Below are positions 1 through 6,190 of a stretch of 6,190 nucleotides of DNA, piece after piece. Position 1 is the stretch's first letter. Each line of letters starts with the position of its first letter. Origin of the DNA: Ignavibacteriales bacterium (GTDB lineage: Bacteria > Bacteroidota > Ignavibacteria > Ignavibacteriales > Melioribacteraceae); assembly GCA_020059785.1 (NCBI GenBank), contig JAGVBL010000030.1, positions 1 through 6,190 of the forward strand, read 5' to 3'. The notes under the pieces were generated by a model. That model had not been told where the DNA came from. It did not search any database and saw only the letters and a program-made list of their open reading frames with translations. Made by a program: the position numbers and the translations under genes.

Positions 1-327
1 AATTTCTGCTTGATATGACTCTAGTTGATCCTTTGTTAGTTTTTCAAATGATGAATAATCAGCATCTTCACCACGTCCGCGTGGTAAAGGACAAATATAT
101 TTTAGAACTGGTTCCTGTAAGGAAGATATTAATTTTTCTGCATCTTCCCGTATTTTTTGATTGAATGAGGAATAAAGAATTTTACAAAACTGTAAAGCGG
201 TATTAAACTTACCTACCCCATCGGGGCCAGAAAAAACAAAGGCGTGTGGGACACGCCTGTTTAGAAAAAAAATATTTAATATTTCCTTTACTTTTTCTTG
301 TTCGGAAATTAATTCCCAATAATTCAT
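1..327 (-). CDS. holB: DNA polymerase III delta' subunit, N-terminal part (3' end beyond window)
   Basis: Reading from the ATG at 327 gives 109 open codons up to the window edge; the rest of the gene lies outside. The start resembles clamp-loader AAA+ subunits: an N-terminal helix, then a PHAFVFSGPDGVGK segment (residues 27-40) matching the family pattern PHAxLFxGPxGxGK. Delta' sits in the clamp-loader pentamer with DnaX and delta and helps load the beta sliding clamp onto primed DNA. The Walker A box is imperfect: the Thr/Ser expected after Lys40 is Phe41, which fits delta' being a non-hydrolysing subunit. The four-Cys zinc module that often follows is not seen; only Cys48 and Cys79 occur. 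A CPLPRGRGED segment (79-88) takes up that region. The gene starts 15 bases after the DUF2795-like gene, probably in the same transcript, with only a weak ribosome site (GATGGA). DnaX is the main alternative, but DnaX should have an intact Walker A and the zinc cysteines. Confidence 0.85.
   Translation of the reverse strand, partial: MNYWELISEQEKVKEILNIFFLNRRVPHAFVFSGPDGVGKFNTALQFCKILYSSFNQKIREDAEKLISSLQEPVLKYICPLPRGRGEDADYSSFEKLTKDQLESYQAEI
230..258 (-). terminator. Terminator-like hairpin inside holB
   Basis: Read on the minus strand, GGCGTGT-CCC-ACACGCC forms a perfect seven-pair stem (241-257), extended to eight by the A-T pair at 258/240, with a three-base loop. It is followed directly by TTTGTTTTTT (240-231). 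This is the shape of a Rho-independent terminator pointing in the direction of transcription, yet it lies about 70-95 bases inside the holB reading frame, over the codons for RRVPHAFVF. It could be an attenuation or premature-termination site, or a by-product of the conserved PHAF-V-F codons. The structure is seen in the sequence; its function is inference. Confidence 0.35.
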
Positions 328-342
328 TTAATTATTCCATCA

Positions 343-573
343 CTACGACTTAAACTCTTCATCATCATTATAGAAGAAGTCTTCGTCACTGGGGTAATCC
401 GGCCATATGTCTTCAATGGATTCATACGGCTCGTCAGAATCTTCAAGCTCCTGTAAATTTTCAACTACTTCGAGAGGAGCGCCAATTCTTTCTGCATAAT
501 CTATTAATTCTTCTTTTGTTGCCGGCCAAGGAGCGTCATCCAAATAAGAAGCTAATTCGACGGTCCAGATCAT
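343..573 (-). CDS. Small acidic DUF2795-like protein
   Basis: This 76-residue protein has 25 Asp/Glu against 3 Lys/Arg, so it is strongly acidic. Residues 3-45 (ELASYLDDAPWPATKEEL, then IDYAERIGAPLEVVENLQEL) resemble the DUF2795 pattern of a short helix, a PATKEELI turn, an alpha-helix with YA, and a GAP-evv-L segment. The C-terminal third (44-76) is rich in acidic and aromatic residues (EDIWPDYPSDEDFFYNDDEE) and is probably extended or disordered. There is no signal peptide or membrane segment, so a cytoplasmic location is likely. A clear ribosome site AGGAGA (586-581) lies 7 bases before the ATG, and the stop is TAG. It is set between the M23 peptidase gene (21-base gap) and holB (15-base gap). 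The biochemical role is unknown to me. The acidic tail suggests a protein-binding or nucleic-acid-mimic role, but that is speculation. Confidence 0.85.
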   Translation of the reverse strand: MIWTVELASYLDDAPWPATKEELIDYAERIGAPLEVVENLQELEDSDEPYESIEDIWPDYPSDEDFFYNDDEEFKS

Positions 574-594
574 ATTTAATTCTCCTGAATGATT

Positions 595-1521
595 TTATTT
601 TTTGACTATTTCAAAAAGTTCTACATCGTCATAAATAAAATTGCGCGGATTAAGCGGAATTCCATTATGTCTAACTTCGTAATGAAGATGGGGCCCTGAT
701 GTTAAGGTACCAGAATTTCCAGTAAGAGCAATCAATGCTCCTCTTTCAATCACCTGACCTTGTTTTACACTTATTTGACTTAAGTGACCGTAAATTGTTT
801 TGTAACCATAACCATGATTAATTTCTAATGTAAGACCTAATCCCCCTCTTCTACCAACAAATTCAACGGTTCCCCCACCAGGTGCATATACTTTTGTCCC
901 GATATCATTAATTATATCAATTCCATTATGCATTCTTCTGATTTTTAAGATTGGATGATACCTCATTCCGAAATCATCCATGATCGATCCCTCAGCCGGT
1001 TTAATAGCAGGTATTGTTGCATAGAGTTTTTCATTTTCTTTTAATGTAGTCTCAATCTCTTCGTAATTATTAGATTCCAATTTAACACGAGTAGAAACAC
1101 GATTAATATAAGATTCCATTTCTTCTACAAAACTGAACATGCTACCTGGCGAGGCTGATTCCAACGGTTTAAAAAGTGAACCACCAGTTCCATATAATTC
1201 ATTTTCTCTATCAACCGGTTCTAAATTTACTGCTAATCTTAAGTCTTTATCTTTTTCTGTTAATGATGAGATTCTTTGATCAAGGGATTTATATTGCTCT
1301 AGAAGTGCATTAAATTTTTCTTTTAGCTGAGCATTAGTACGTTTAAGAGTTTTAACTTGAGAATCTGGATTAATAAATCCATCAAAGACGAGATAGGTAC
1401 CAAAAAGGAAAAAAGATATTAGAACGGAGAAAAATAGGACTAGAAATACAAATTTCTTGTAGAAATTTCGTATTTCAACAAATTTCAGCTTAGATTTTGA
1501 AAAGTAGTAAAATTTTTTCAT
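595..1521 (-). CDS. Membrane-anchored M23 family murein endopeptidase
   Basis: The 308-residue protein probably cuts peptide cross-links of peptidoglycan in the periplasm. Residues 1-23 are a basic cytoplasmic tail (the KFYYFSKSKLKF start is typical of M23 proteins in the Bacteroidota group and supports this start). Residues 24-46 form one transmembrane helix that serves as an uncleaved anchor. Residues 54-95 look like a coiled coil (TLKRTNAQLKEKFNALLEQY), with a second helical stretch at 130-165. The LytM/M23 domain covers about 176-295. Its zinc ligands and catalytic residues are all present: His198 and Asp202 in HNGID, His246 in YGHL, and His278/His280 in HLH. It should therefore be an active enzyme, not a degenerate EnvC/NlpD-type activator. 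No Shine-Dalgarno site is seen before the ATG, and a candidate promoter lies just upstream. It heads a tight block with the DUF2795-like gene and holB. The exact bond cleaved cannot be told from sequence. Confidence 0.92.
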   Translation of the reverse strand: MKKFYYFSKSKLKFVEIRNFYKKFVFLVLFFSVLISFFLFGTYLVFDGFINPDSQVKTLKRTNAQLKEKFNALLEQYKSLDQRISSLTEKDKDLRLAVNLEPVDRENELYGTGGSLFKPLESASPGSMFSFVEEMESYINRVSTRVKLESNNYEEIETTLKENEKLYATIPAIKPAEGSIMDDFGMRYHPILKIRRMHNGIDIINDIGTKVYAPGGGTVEFVGRRGGLGLTLEINHGYGYKTIYGHLSQISVKQGQVIERGALIALTGNSGTLTSGPHLHYEVRHNGIPLNPRNFIYDDVELFEIVKK

Positions 1522-1536
1522 AGCGTTTTGAGGTTG

Positions 1537-1567
1537 CGAAGATAATAAATCATTATAATGGTGTCAA
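1537..1567 (-). promoter_or_regulatory. Candidate promoter for the M23 - DUF2795 - holB block
   Basis: In the 65-base gap after hprK, the minus strand shows TTGACA (1567-1562), a 17-base spacer and TATCTT (1544-1539). This is a perfect -35 and a 4-of-6 match to the -10 of a housekeeping sigma-70 promoter. The same bases also fit the Bacteroidota-type promoter (TTTG, 19-21 bases, TAnnTTTG): CTTG, then 20 bases, then TATCTTCG with one mismatch. Transcription would start near 1530, giving a leader of only about 10 bases before the M23 start. A perfect TATAAT also lies at 1557-1552, but its upstream partner would be poor (ATTTTG). Its position between two operon-like blocks supports promoter function, without proof. 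Confidence 0.4.
1551..1560. repeat. Perfect 10-base palindrome CATTATAATG in the promoter gap
   Basis: CATTATAATG equals its own reverse complement and sits between the two elements of the candidate promoter. It could be a small operator for a dimeric regulator, or chance in AT-rich DNA. There is no direct evidence of binding. Confidence 0.25.
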
Positions 1568-1586
1568 GAATCAACAAAATATTATT

Positions 1587-2597
1587 TTATTCAAAATCAT
1601 GCTCAAAATATTCCACTGAACGGTCCATTTTACTGGATTTTGAGTTAATTCTATCAGTAATTCTCTTTTGTAATACTTTGGCAGCGTCGTATCCGTAATG
1701 TTTTAAAAGATAGTTCAATGCAATAACTTCGGAAACAACGGTAATATTCTTACCGGGTAAAATTGGCAATTTGATATATGGAATATCTACATCCAACAAT
1801 GTAAATATAGAATCATCAAGTCCTGTCCTTGTATAATCGGATTTTTCATTCCATACTTCGAGTTCTATAATAACTTCCAGACGTTTCTGAAACCTAATAG
1901 CACGGACGCCGAACATACTTTTTATATCAATTATCCCGATACCTCTTAACTCCATAAAATGTTTGACGAGCTCGGTACCGGATCCCATCAAAATGCCTTC
2001 CCCTTTTTTAGTTAAAATTACAACATCGTCTGCAACAAGCCGGTGACCCCTTTCAACTAAATCGAGTGCAACTTCGCTTTTTCCAATACCGGATTTGCCG
2101 ACAAACATCATACCTACTCCATAAACATCAACAAATGACCCATGGATAGATAATCTTGGCGCAAACTGGTCATCTAAAAAATCGCTAATGAGATTGAATA
2201 TTTTTGTAGTTGAATAACCGGAAGCAAAAATAGGTATGTTATAACTATTAGCAAGTTCAATCATCTCGTTGAATGGCTTATTATCGTTAGTAATAATAAG
2301 GCACGGAATATCATACTTAAAAATATTTTCAAGAGATTTGGTCCGATCTTTCACACTCAAATTTTTAAGATACCTCATTTCAGTATTACCAAAAACCTGA
2401 ACCCGGTTAAAAGAAAACAATTCAAGAAAACCGGCAAGCGGCAATCCGGGTCTGTGCAGATTTTGATCTTTTATTAATCGATTAAACCCGACCTGATCGT
2501 TCAATAATTTTATTTTAAAACGGTCCTTAATATTATTGTAGAAGAATTCAACAGTAATAGATTCTTTTCTATTTATATTCTTCTCGCTAACCTTCAT
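1587..2597 (-). CDS. hprK: HPr kinase/phosphorylase
   Basis: The 336-residue length and two-domain layout match HprK. The enzyme phosphorylates a serine of the phosphocarrier HPr (or a paralogue) using ATP or pyrophosphate, and reverses this with phosphate, linking energy state to carbon regulation in the cytoplasm. The N-terminal domain (about 10-145) is the variable HprK_N fold. The C-terminal catalytic domain carries IHGSFVDVYG with His152, the P-loop GKSGIGKSE (167-175), ADDVV with Asp190/Asp191, the family signature ELRGIGIIDI (216-225), and the K-loop LPILPGKN (277-284). All key residues are present. The second P-loop residue is Lys, where Firmicutes enzymes have Asp. The ATG overlaps the hpf stop by four bases (ATGA), with AGGAAA (2608-2603) just before it inside hpf, so translation is probably coupled. 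No ptsH-like gene is in the window, so its partner is unknown here. Confidence 0.96.
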   Translation of the reverse strand: MKVSEKNINRKESITVEFFYNNIKDRFKIKLLNDQVGFNRLIKDQNLHRPGLPLAGFLELFSFNRVQVFGNTEMRYLKNLSVKDRTKSLENIFKYDIPCLIITNDNKPFNEMIELANSYNIPIFASGYSTTKIFNLISDFLDDQFAPRLSIHGSFVDVYGVGMMFVGKSGIGKSEVALDLVERGHRLVADDVVILTKKGEGILMGSGTELVKHFMELRGIGIIDIKSMFGVRAIRFQKRLEVIIELEVWNEKSDYTRTGLDDSIFTLLDVDIPYIKLPILPGKNITVVSEVIALNYLLKHYGYDAAKVLQKRITDRINSKSSKMDRSVEYFEHDFE

Positions 2598-2899
2598 AAT
2601 TTTTTCCTGGTAATCCGTTTTGTTTTAATTTTTTTTAGCTGTCTAATTACTTTTTCAATTGAAGCATCAACCGATTTTTCAAATTCACTGCTATCGCTCG
2701 ATACAGAAATAACTTTACCGGGAATTTTAACGGTTAGTTCAGCAGTTTTAATTGAATCTGTTAAATGTGTAAAACTGAGTACTACATTTACATCGATAAC
2801 CGAATCATAAAAACGTTCAAGTTTTTTGATTTCTTCTTTGATGTAATCTTTTAAGGAATCCTTTGCTTTAAATTTGCGTGAAGTTATTTGAATGTTCAT
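2594..2899 (-). CDS. hpf: Ribosome hibernation promoting factor, short form (HPF/YfiA family)
   Basis: The 101-residue protein matches the S30AE/ribosome hibernation factor fold throughout: MNIQITSRKFKAKDSLKDYI at the start, then a helix with KKLERFYDSVIDVNVVLSF, beta strands with AELTVKIPGKVISV, and a second helix SVDASIEKVIRQLKKIK. Such proteins bind the decoding centre of the 30S subunit in stationary phase or starvation, blocking tRNA and mRNA and protecting idle ribosomes. It is the short form: the C-terminal dimerisation domain of long HPF (about 180 residues) is absent, and the chain ends in a basic tail (KTKRITRKKL) suited to rRNA contact. A strong AAGGAG (2910-2905) lies 5 bases before the ATG and overlaps the stop of the recombinase gene. 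The 3' end overlaps hprK. The RaiA-like subgroup cannot be fully excluded. Confidence 0.94.
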   Translation of the reverse strand: MNIQITSRKFKAKDSLKDYIKEEIKKLERFYDSVIDVNVVLSFTHLTDSIKTAELTVKIPGKVISVSSDSSEFEKSVDASIEKVIRQLKKIKTKRITRKKL

Positions 2900-2909
2900 A
2901 ACGACTCCT

Positions 2910-3827
2910 TTATGATTTGGGATGTGCTTTTTTATATGATTTTTTTAGGCGTTCTATACTTACATGCGTATAAATTTGAGTAGTAGATAAATTTTCGTGT
3001 CCAAGTATTTCTTTTACAGCCATTATATCGGCCTCATTATCCAGCATGTGTGTAGCTGCGCTGTGTCTTAAAACGTGAGGACTTTTTTTATCCATATCGG
3101 TTACTTTACCAAGGAATTTATTAACAATACCATAAACAGTAAAACGATCGATTCTTTGTGAATTAGTTTTCAGAAATAATGGTGTTGTATTTGGTGGATT
3201 ATTAACCGAGTTGTAATATTCTTTTAATATTACAGCCGATTTTTCTCCAAGCGGAACAATTCTAGTTTTTGAACCTTTTCCAAAAACACGGACAATCATT
3301 TTATTGAAGTCGATATCTCCCATATTTAGATTACAAAGTTCTGATACACGCAATGCGCATCCGTATAATAGTTCGAAAATAGCTTTATCCCTAAATTTGT
3401 CAACATTTTGAATATCTTCATCTATCAATCTATAAATTTCTAAAAAAGAATCAAGATTAATTACACCGGGAAGTTTTCTTCTTACTTTAGGATTAGGAAT
3501 TTTTCTTAAAGGTGTTTTATCAATTATCTCATTTCTTAATGCAAAATTGAACAAATGTCTTAGTGCCGATAATTTTCTGGAAACTGAATTTTTAGATATT
3601 TTTTTTTCATTAAGAAATATTGTATACCGTCTGATATGCTTGTCTGTAATGGACCCGATTGATTCCAGATTGAAGTTAAAACAAAATTCTGCAAATTCCT
3701 TTAAGTCTCTTGAATATGCTTCAATAGTATTTTCGGAAGCTCTGCTTACGCCGGACAATTCCGAAAGCATTAAACTAATAACGTCTTCTAAAGATTTTGT
3801 TTTATTTATCAATTTATTTCGAAGCAA
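2910..3827 (-). CDS. xerC: Tyrosine recombinase, XerC/XerD type
   Basis: The 305-residue size is typical of Xer recombinases, which resolve chromosome dimers at dif sites in the terminus, acting with FtsK. The N-terminal SAM-like DNA-binding domain (about 12-100) has ENTIEAYSRDLKEF and SVSRKLSALRHLFNF. The catalytic domain has the complete set: Arg160 (CALRVSEL), Lys184 (GKGSKTR), His251 and Arg254 (HVLRHSAATHML), His277 (LGHENL) and the nucleophile Tyr286 (TTQIYTH). The start is a TTG at 3827, three bases after the topA stop and without a strong ribosome site (a weak AAGAAGAG lies within topA). Another TTG at 3812 is possible, and the first in-frame ATG (codon 20) would trim the first helix. 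The topA neighbourhood recalls the topA-trmFO-xerC order of Firmicutes, so I favour XerC over XerD. That choice is inference, and a single-recombinase system is possible. Confidence 0.9.
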   Translation of the reverse strand: MLRNKLINKTKSLEDVISLMLSELSGVSRASENTIEAYSRDLKEFAEFCFNFNLESIGSITDKHIRRYTIFLNEKKISKNSVSRKLSALRHLFNFALRNEIIDKTPLRKIPNPKVRRKLPGVINLDSFLEIYRLIDEDIQNVDKFRDKAIFELLYGCALRVSELCNLNMGDIDFNKMIVRVFGKGSKTRIVPLGEKSAVILKEYYNSVNNPPNTTPLFLKTNSQRIDRFTVYGIVNKFLGKVTDMDKKSPHVLRHSAATHMLDNEADIMAVKEILGHENLSTTQIYTHVSIERLKKSYKKAHPKS

Positions 3828-3830
3828 TTT

Positions 3831-6050
3831 TTAATACTCTTCTTCATCAGTAACCGGTTCTTCATCGGGTTTAGGAAGTTTCCATGCCGCATAATCGCAC
3901 TCTGGATAACGATCGCAACCGAAGAATATTTTTCCCTTTTTAGTTCTTCTGGGAACAATATCACCTTCTGAACATTTTGGGCATTTAATTCCTGTGGCAA
4001 TTGTTTTGGTAAAATCGCAATCAGGGTATTTTTCGCAACCGATAAATCTTCCCAGCTTCCCTTCTCTAAATACTGTTCGGGAATTACATTTAGGGCATGT
4101 ATCACCTGTAAATTCGGGTTCATTTGTTCCGTTGCTAATTTCCTTTAATGATTTAATATTACTGCAAGCCGGGTAATTTGTGCAAGCTAAAAATTTACCA
4201 TAGCGCCCAATTTTAATATCCATATCCGAACCGCACTTATCGCATTTTATTTTTTCAAGATTGGCTTCAACATGGCTAAGTGCTTTTGCAAAAGGGATAT
4301 AAAAATCATTTAGCACCTGAAGATATTCAATTTCGCCATCGGCTATAAGATCAAGTTCCCCTTCCATTTTTGCAGTAAAATTTACATTAAAAATATCCGG
4401 GAAATTCTTTACCAGAATCGAACTTACTTTTTTACCAAGATTAGTTGGAATTAATTTACGATCAATTTGTTCAACATATTTACGATCGATAATAGTACCG
4501 ACAATCATCGCATAAGTGCTTGGTCTTCCTATTCCGTTCGATTCCAATTCTTTTATTAAAGAGCTTTCTGTATAACGCGGAGGCGGTTTTGTAAAATGCT
4601 GATTAGGTGTAATTTCTTCAAGCATTAATTTCTGATTTACTTCTAATCCAGCCGGTATTTTAAGTCCATTACCGTTTTCATCAGTTGAATCCTCTGTATC
4701 TTCATCATAGATTTTCATGAAGCCGTCGAATATTACTGCAGTCCCGCTTGCACGGAAAAGATATTTATCGGCTTTGATACTAACAGTAGTGGTTTCGAGT
4801 TTAGCCGGTTCCATTTGGGATGCAATAAATCTTTTCCAGATTAAATCGTATAGCTTGAATTGCGACTCATCTAAAAACGGTTTAACAAATTCCGGAGTGT
4901 ACTTTAATGATGTAGGACGGATTGCTTCGTGAGCGTCTTGAACATTTTTTTTGTTTTTCTGATCGAATGAACGCGGTTTTTCGGGTAAATAATTCGTTCC
5001 AAAAGTTTCGTTGATAAAATTACGTGCATCATTTACAATTTCATCACTAATTCTGGTAGAATCAGTTCGCATATAGGTAATTAAACCTGTAACACCTTCG
5101 TCTCCTAAATCAATGCCTTCATAAAGATTTTGAGCAACCATCATAGTTCTTCTTGCTCTGTATCTTAACTTACGCGATGCTTCTGCCTGAAGTGAACTTG
5201 TTATAAACGGTGGAAATGGATTACGTCTTAATTCCTTTTTACTTAAGTCGGAAATTGAATACGAATTTATTTCTTTAATTTTATTTAGAATTTCATTAGC
5301 CAGTTGTCCAGTTGTGATAGCAAAATTTTCTATAAGGAATTGCTCCATTTCATCTTTAGTCATTTGAGGTTTTGGAGGGATCTTAATTTGCTTTCCATCC
5401 ACTTCAAACAATTTTGCTTTTATTTCTTCATTCTTTTCTGTTTTGAATACAGCTAAAATAGACCAGTGTTCTGTCGGGATAAACCGATCAATCTCCTCTT
5501 CGCGTTCGCAAATTAACCTAAGAGCAACGGATTGAACTCTTCCGGCAGATAAAGAACTTCCATACTGATCTAAAACAGCACGCCAGAGAAAAGGACTTAC
5601 TTTATAACCAATAATTCTATCCATAATTCGTCTTGCACGTTGAGATATTACAAGGTGCTCATCAATCTTGATAGGATTTTTAAGAGCATTATTAACGGCG
5701 TTTTTTGTTATCTCATTAAACAGAACACGCTCAATTTTATCTTTATGCTTGATATCAAGAATATCAACCACATCCTGTGCAATTGCTTCACCTTCGCGGT
5801 CAGGGTCGGTTGCTATAAATATTTTTTTCGATTTATTTGCAAGACTTTTGATTTTTTTAACTATATCGCTCTTACCGCGGATAGTAACCAAACTTGGTTT
5901 GAATTCATTTTCAATATCAATACCTAATTTAGTTTTAGGAAGATTTTTAATATGTCCTACAGTTGCCTCAACAATATATTTGCTGCCGACGTACTTATTA
6001 ATTGTTTTAGCTTTGGAGGGTGACTCCACGAGAATAAGGTCTTTGCTCAT
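3831..6050 (-). CDS. topA: DNA topoisomerase I (type IA)
   Basis: This 739-residue enzyme relaxes negative supercoils by cutting one strand through a 5'-phosphotyrosine. The Toprim domain opens the protein, with catalytic Glu9 (LVESPSKAKTI) and the metal-binding TDPDREGE (81-88). Then come SAGRVQSVALRLI (168-180), the active-site motif TYMRTDSTR with Tyr326, QDAHEAIRPT (371-380) and GIGRPSTYA (507-515). A short acidic loop (449-458) interrupts domain II. The C-terminus holds three complete four-Cys zinc ribbons: Cys603/606/623/629, Cys652/655/672/678 and Cys690/693/712/718. An acidic tail (DEEPVTDEEEY) follows. The length lies between the Thermotoga (about 630) and E. coli (865) enzymes, as expected for this domain set. 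The ATG follows GGTGA (6059-6055) with a 4-base gap. The upstream partial gene ends 10 bases before, and xerC starts 3 bases after the stop, so co-transcription is likely. Confidence 0.97.
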   Translation of the reverse strand: MSKDLILVESPSKAKTINKYVGSKYIVEATVGHIKNLPKTKLGIDIENEFKPSLVTIRGKSDIVKKIKSLANKSKKIFIATDPDREGEAIAQDVVDILDIKHKDKIERVLFNEITKNAVNNALKNPIKIDEHLVISQRARRIMDRIIGYKVSPFLWRAVLDQYGSSLSAGRVQSVALRLICEREEEIDRFIPTEHWSILAVFKTEKNEEIKAKLFEVDGKQIKIPPKPQMTKDEMEQFLIENFAITTGQLANEILNKIKEINSYSISDLSKKELRRNPFPPFITSSLQAEASRKLRYRARRTMMVAQNLYEGIDLGDEGVTGLITYMRTDSTRISDEIVNDARNFINETFGTNYLPEKPRSFDQKNKKNVQDAHEAIRPTSLKYTPEFVKPFLDESQFKLYDLIWKRFIASQMEPAKLETTTVSIKADKYLFRASGTAVIFDGFMKIYDEDTEDSTDENGNGLKIPAGLEVNQKLMLEEITPNQHFTKPPPRYTESSLIKELESNGIGRPSTYAMIVGTIIDRKYVEQIDRKLIPTNLGKKVSSILVKNFPDIFNVNFTAKMEGELDLIADGEIEYLQVLNDFYIPFAKALSHVEANLEKIKCDKCGSDMDIKIGRYGKFLACTNYPACSNIKSLKEISNGTNEPEFTGDTCPKCNSRTVFREGKLGRFIGCEKYPDCDFTKTIATGIKCPKCSEGDIVPRRTKKGKIFFGCDRYPECDYAAWKLPKPDEEPVTDEEEY

Positions 6051-6060
6051 TAATTCACCA

Positions 6061-6190
6061 TTAGTTGACGGAATCGGAAGAATATAAGTGTAATCTACTT
6101 CCAGGAGGTATATCGGAATCCAAATCGATAAGAGATGCCAGTATCATCCAGTTAATTTCTTTACGTGTTAATTTATTTTCCGGAAAATAA
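6061..6190 (-). CDS. Probable Smg/DUF494 family protein, C-terminal end only
   Basis: An open frame runs from the window edge (first whole codon at 6189) to a TAA at 6063-6061, giving the last 42 residues: YFPENKLTRKEINWMILASL, then IDLDSDIPPGSRLHLYSSDS and VN. The LTRKEINWMILASL stretch resembles the C-terminus of E. coli Smg (a leucine, then charged residues, then W-IL--L), and smg neighbours topA-related and dprA genes in other bacteria. Smg proteins are of unknown biochemical function. The frame leads into topA with a 10-base gap, and TAATGG straddles its stop, as expected for an operon. With only 42 residues visible, the family call is tentative. That this is the tail of a real gene is more certain, since it is open to the edge and codon use matches its neighbours. 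Confidence 0.5.
   Translation of the reverse strand, partial: YFPENKLTRKEINWMILASLIDLDSDIPPGSRLHLYSSDSVN

Noticed and set aside
1522..1586. Possible Rho-independent terminator after hprK
   Set aside because: The gap is AT-rich with only weak inverted repeats (ATAAT-GATTT-ATTAT and the CATTATAATG palindrome). There is no GC-rich stem followed by a T-run, so read-through from hprK cannot be excluded.
1968..1985. SacI, KpnI and BamHI sites in direct succession (GAGCTC-GGTACC-GGATCC), resembling a cloning polylinker
   Set aside because: The bases stay in frame within hprK and encode GSGTELV, which fits the family pattern just before the HprK signature ELRGIGIIDI. The spacing also differs from the common pUC polylinker. 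It is a coincidence, not vector contamination.
3547..3834. Plus-strand open frame of 95 codons opposite the recombinase N-terminus
   Set aside because: It is antisense to a well-supported gene, with no family resemblance and no promoter or ribosome site of note.
3809..4123. 104-codon open frame on the minus strand overlapping the 3' end of topA
   Set aside because: It lies in another frame over the Cys-rich zinc ribbon codons of topA, which are clearly real, and shows no recognisable family.
5640..6087. Two plus-strand open frames (95 and 139 codons) opposite the start of topA
   Set aside because: Both are antisense to the Toprim domain, have no ribosome site I can support, and translate to low-complexity hydrophobic sequence typical of shadow frames.

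Overview
The window is AT-rich, and every gene I can support lies on the minus strand, packed head to tail. The only gap longer than about 25 bases is 1522-1586. The gene families, the low GC and the weak or absent Shine-Dalgarno sites at some genes suggest a member of the Bacteroidota/Chlorobiota/Ignavibacteriota group, with Ignavibacteria the best guess. This placement is inferred from gene content and style, not from a marker-gene comparison. I see no RNA gene, CRISPR array, insertion sequence or phage element.

In the direction of transcription (right to left), the first block reads: the 3' end of a probable Smg/DUF494 gene (6061-6190, cut by the window), topA for DNA topoisomerase I (3831-6050), a XerC-type tyrosine recombinase (2910-3827), short-form hpf for the ribosome hibernation factor (2594-2899), and hprK for HPr kinase/phosphorylase (1587-2597). 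Gaps are 10, 3, 10 and -4 bases, so this is very likely one operon with translational coupling. It joins chromosome topology and dimer resolution (TopA, Xer) to stress and metabolic control (HPF, HPrK).

After a 65-base gap that carries a candidate promoter comes a second block: a membrane-anchored M23 murein endopeptidase with a coiled coil (595-1521), a 76-residue strongly acidic DUF2795-like protein (343-573), and the 5' part of holB, the DNA polymerase III delta' subunit (1-327, cut by the window). Gaps here are 21 and 15 bases.

The content is mostly housekeeping, and I found no convincing new multi-gene system. The points most worth a second look are a terminator-like hairpin inside the start of holB, the apparent lack of a zinc module and the altered P-loop in that delta' subunit, the acidic DUF2795-like protein of unknown function, and the promoter candidate between the two blocks.
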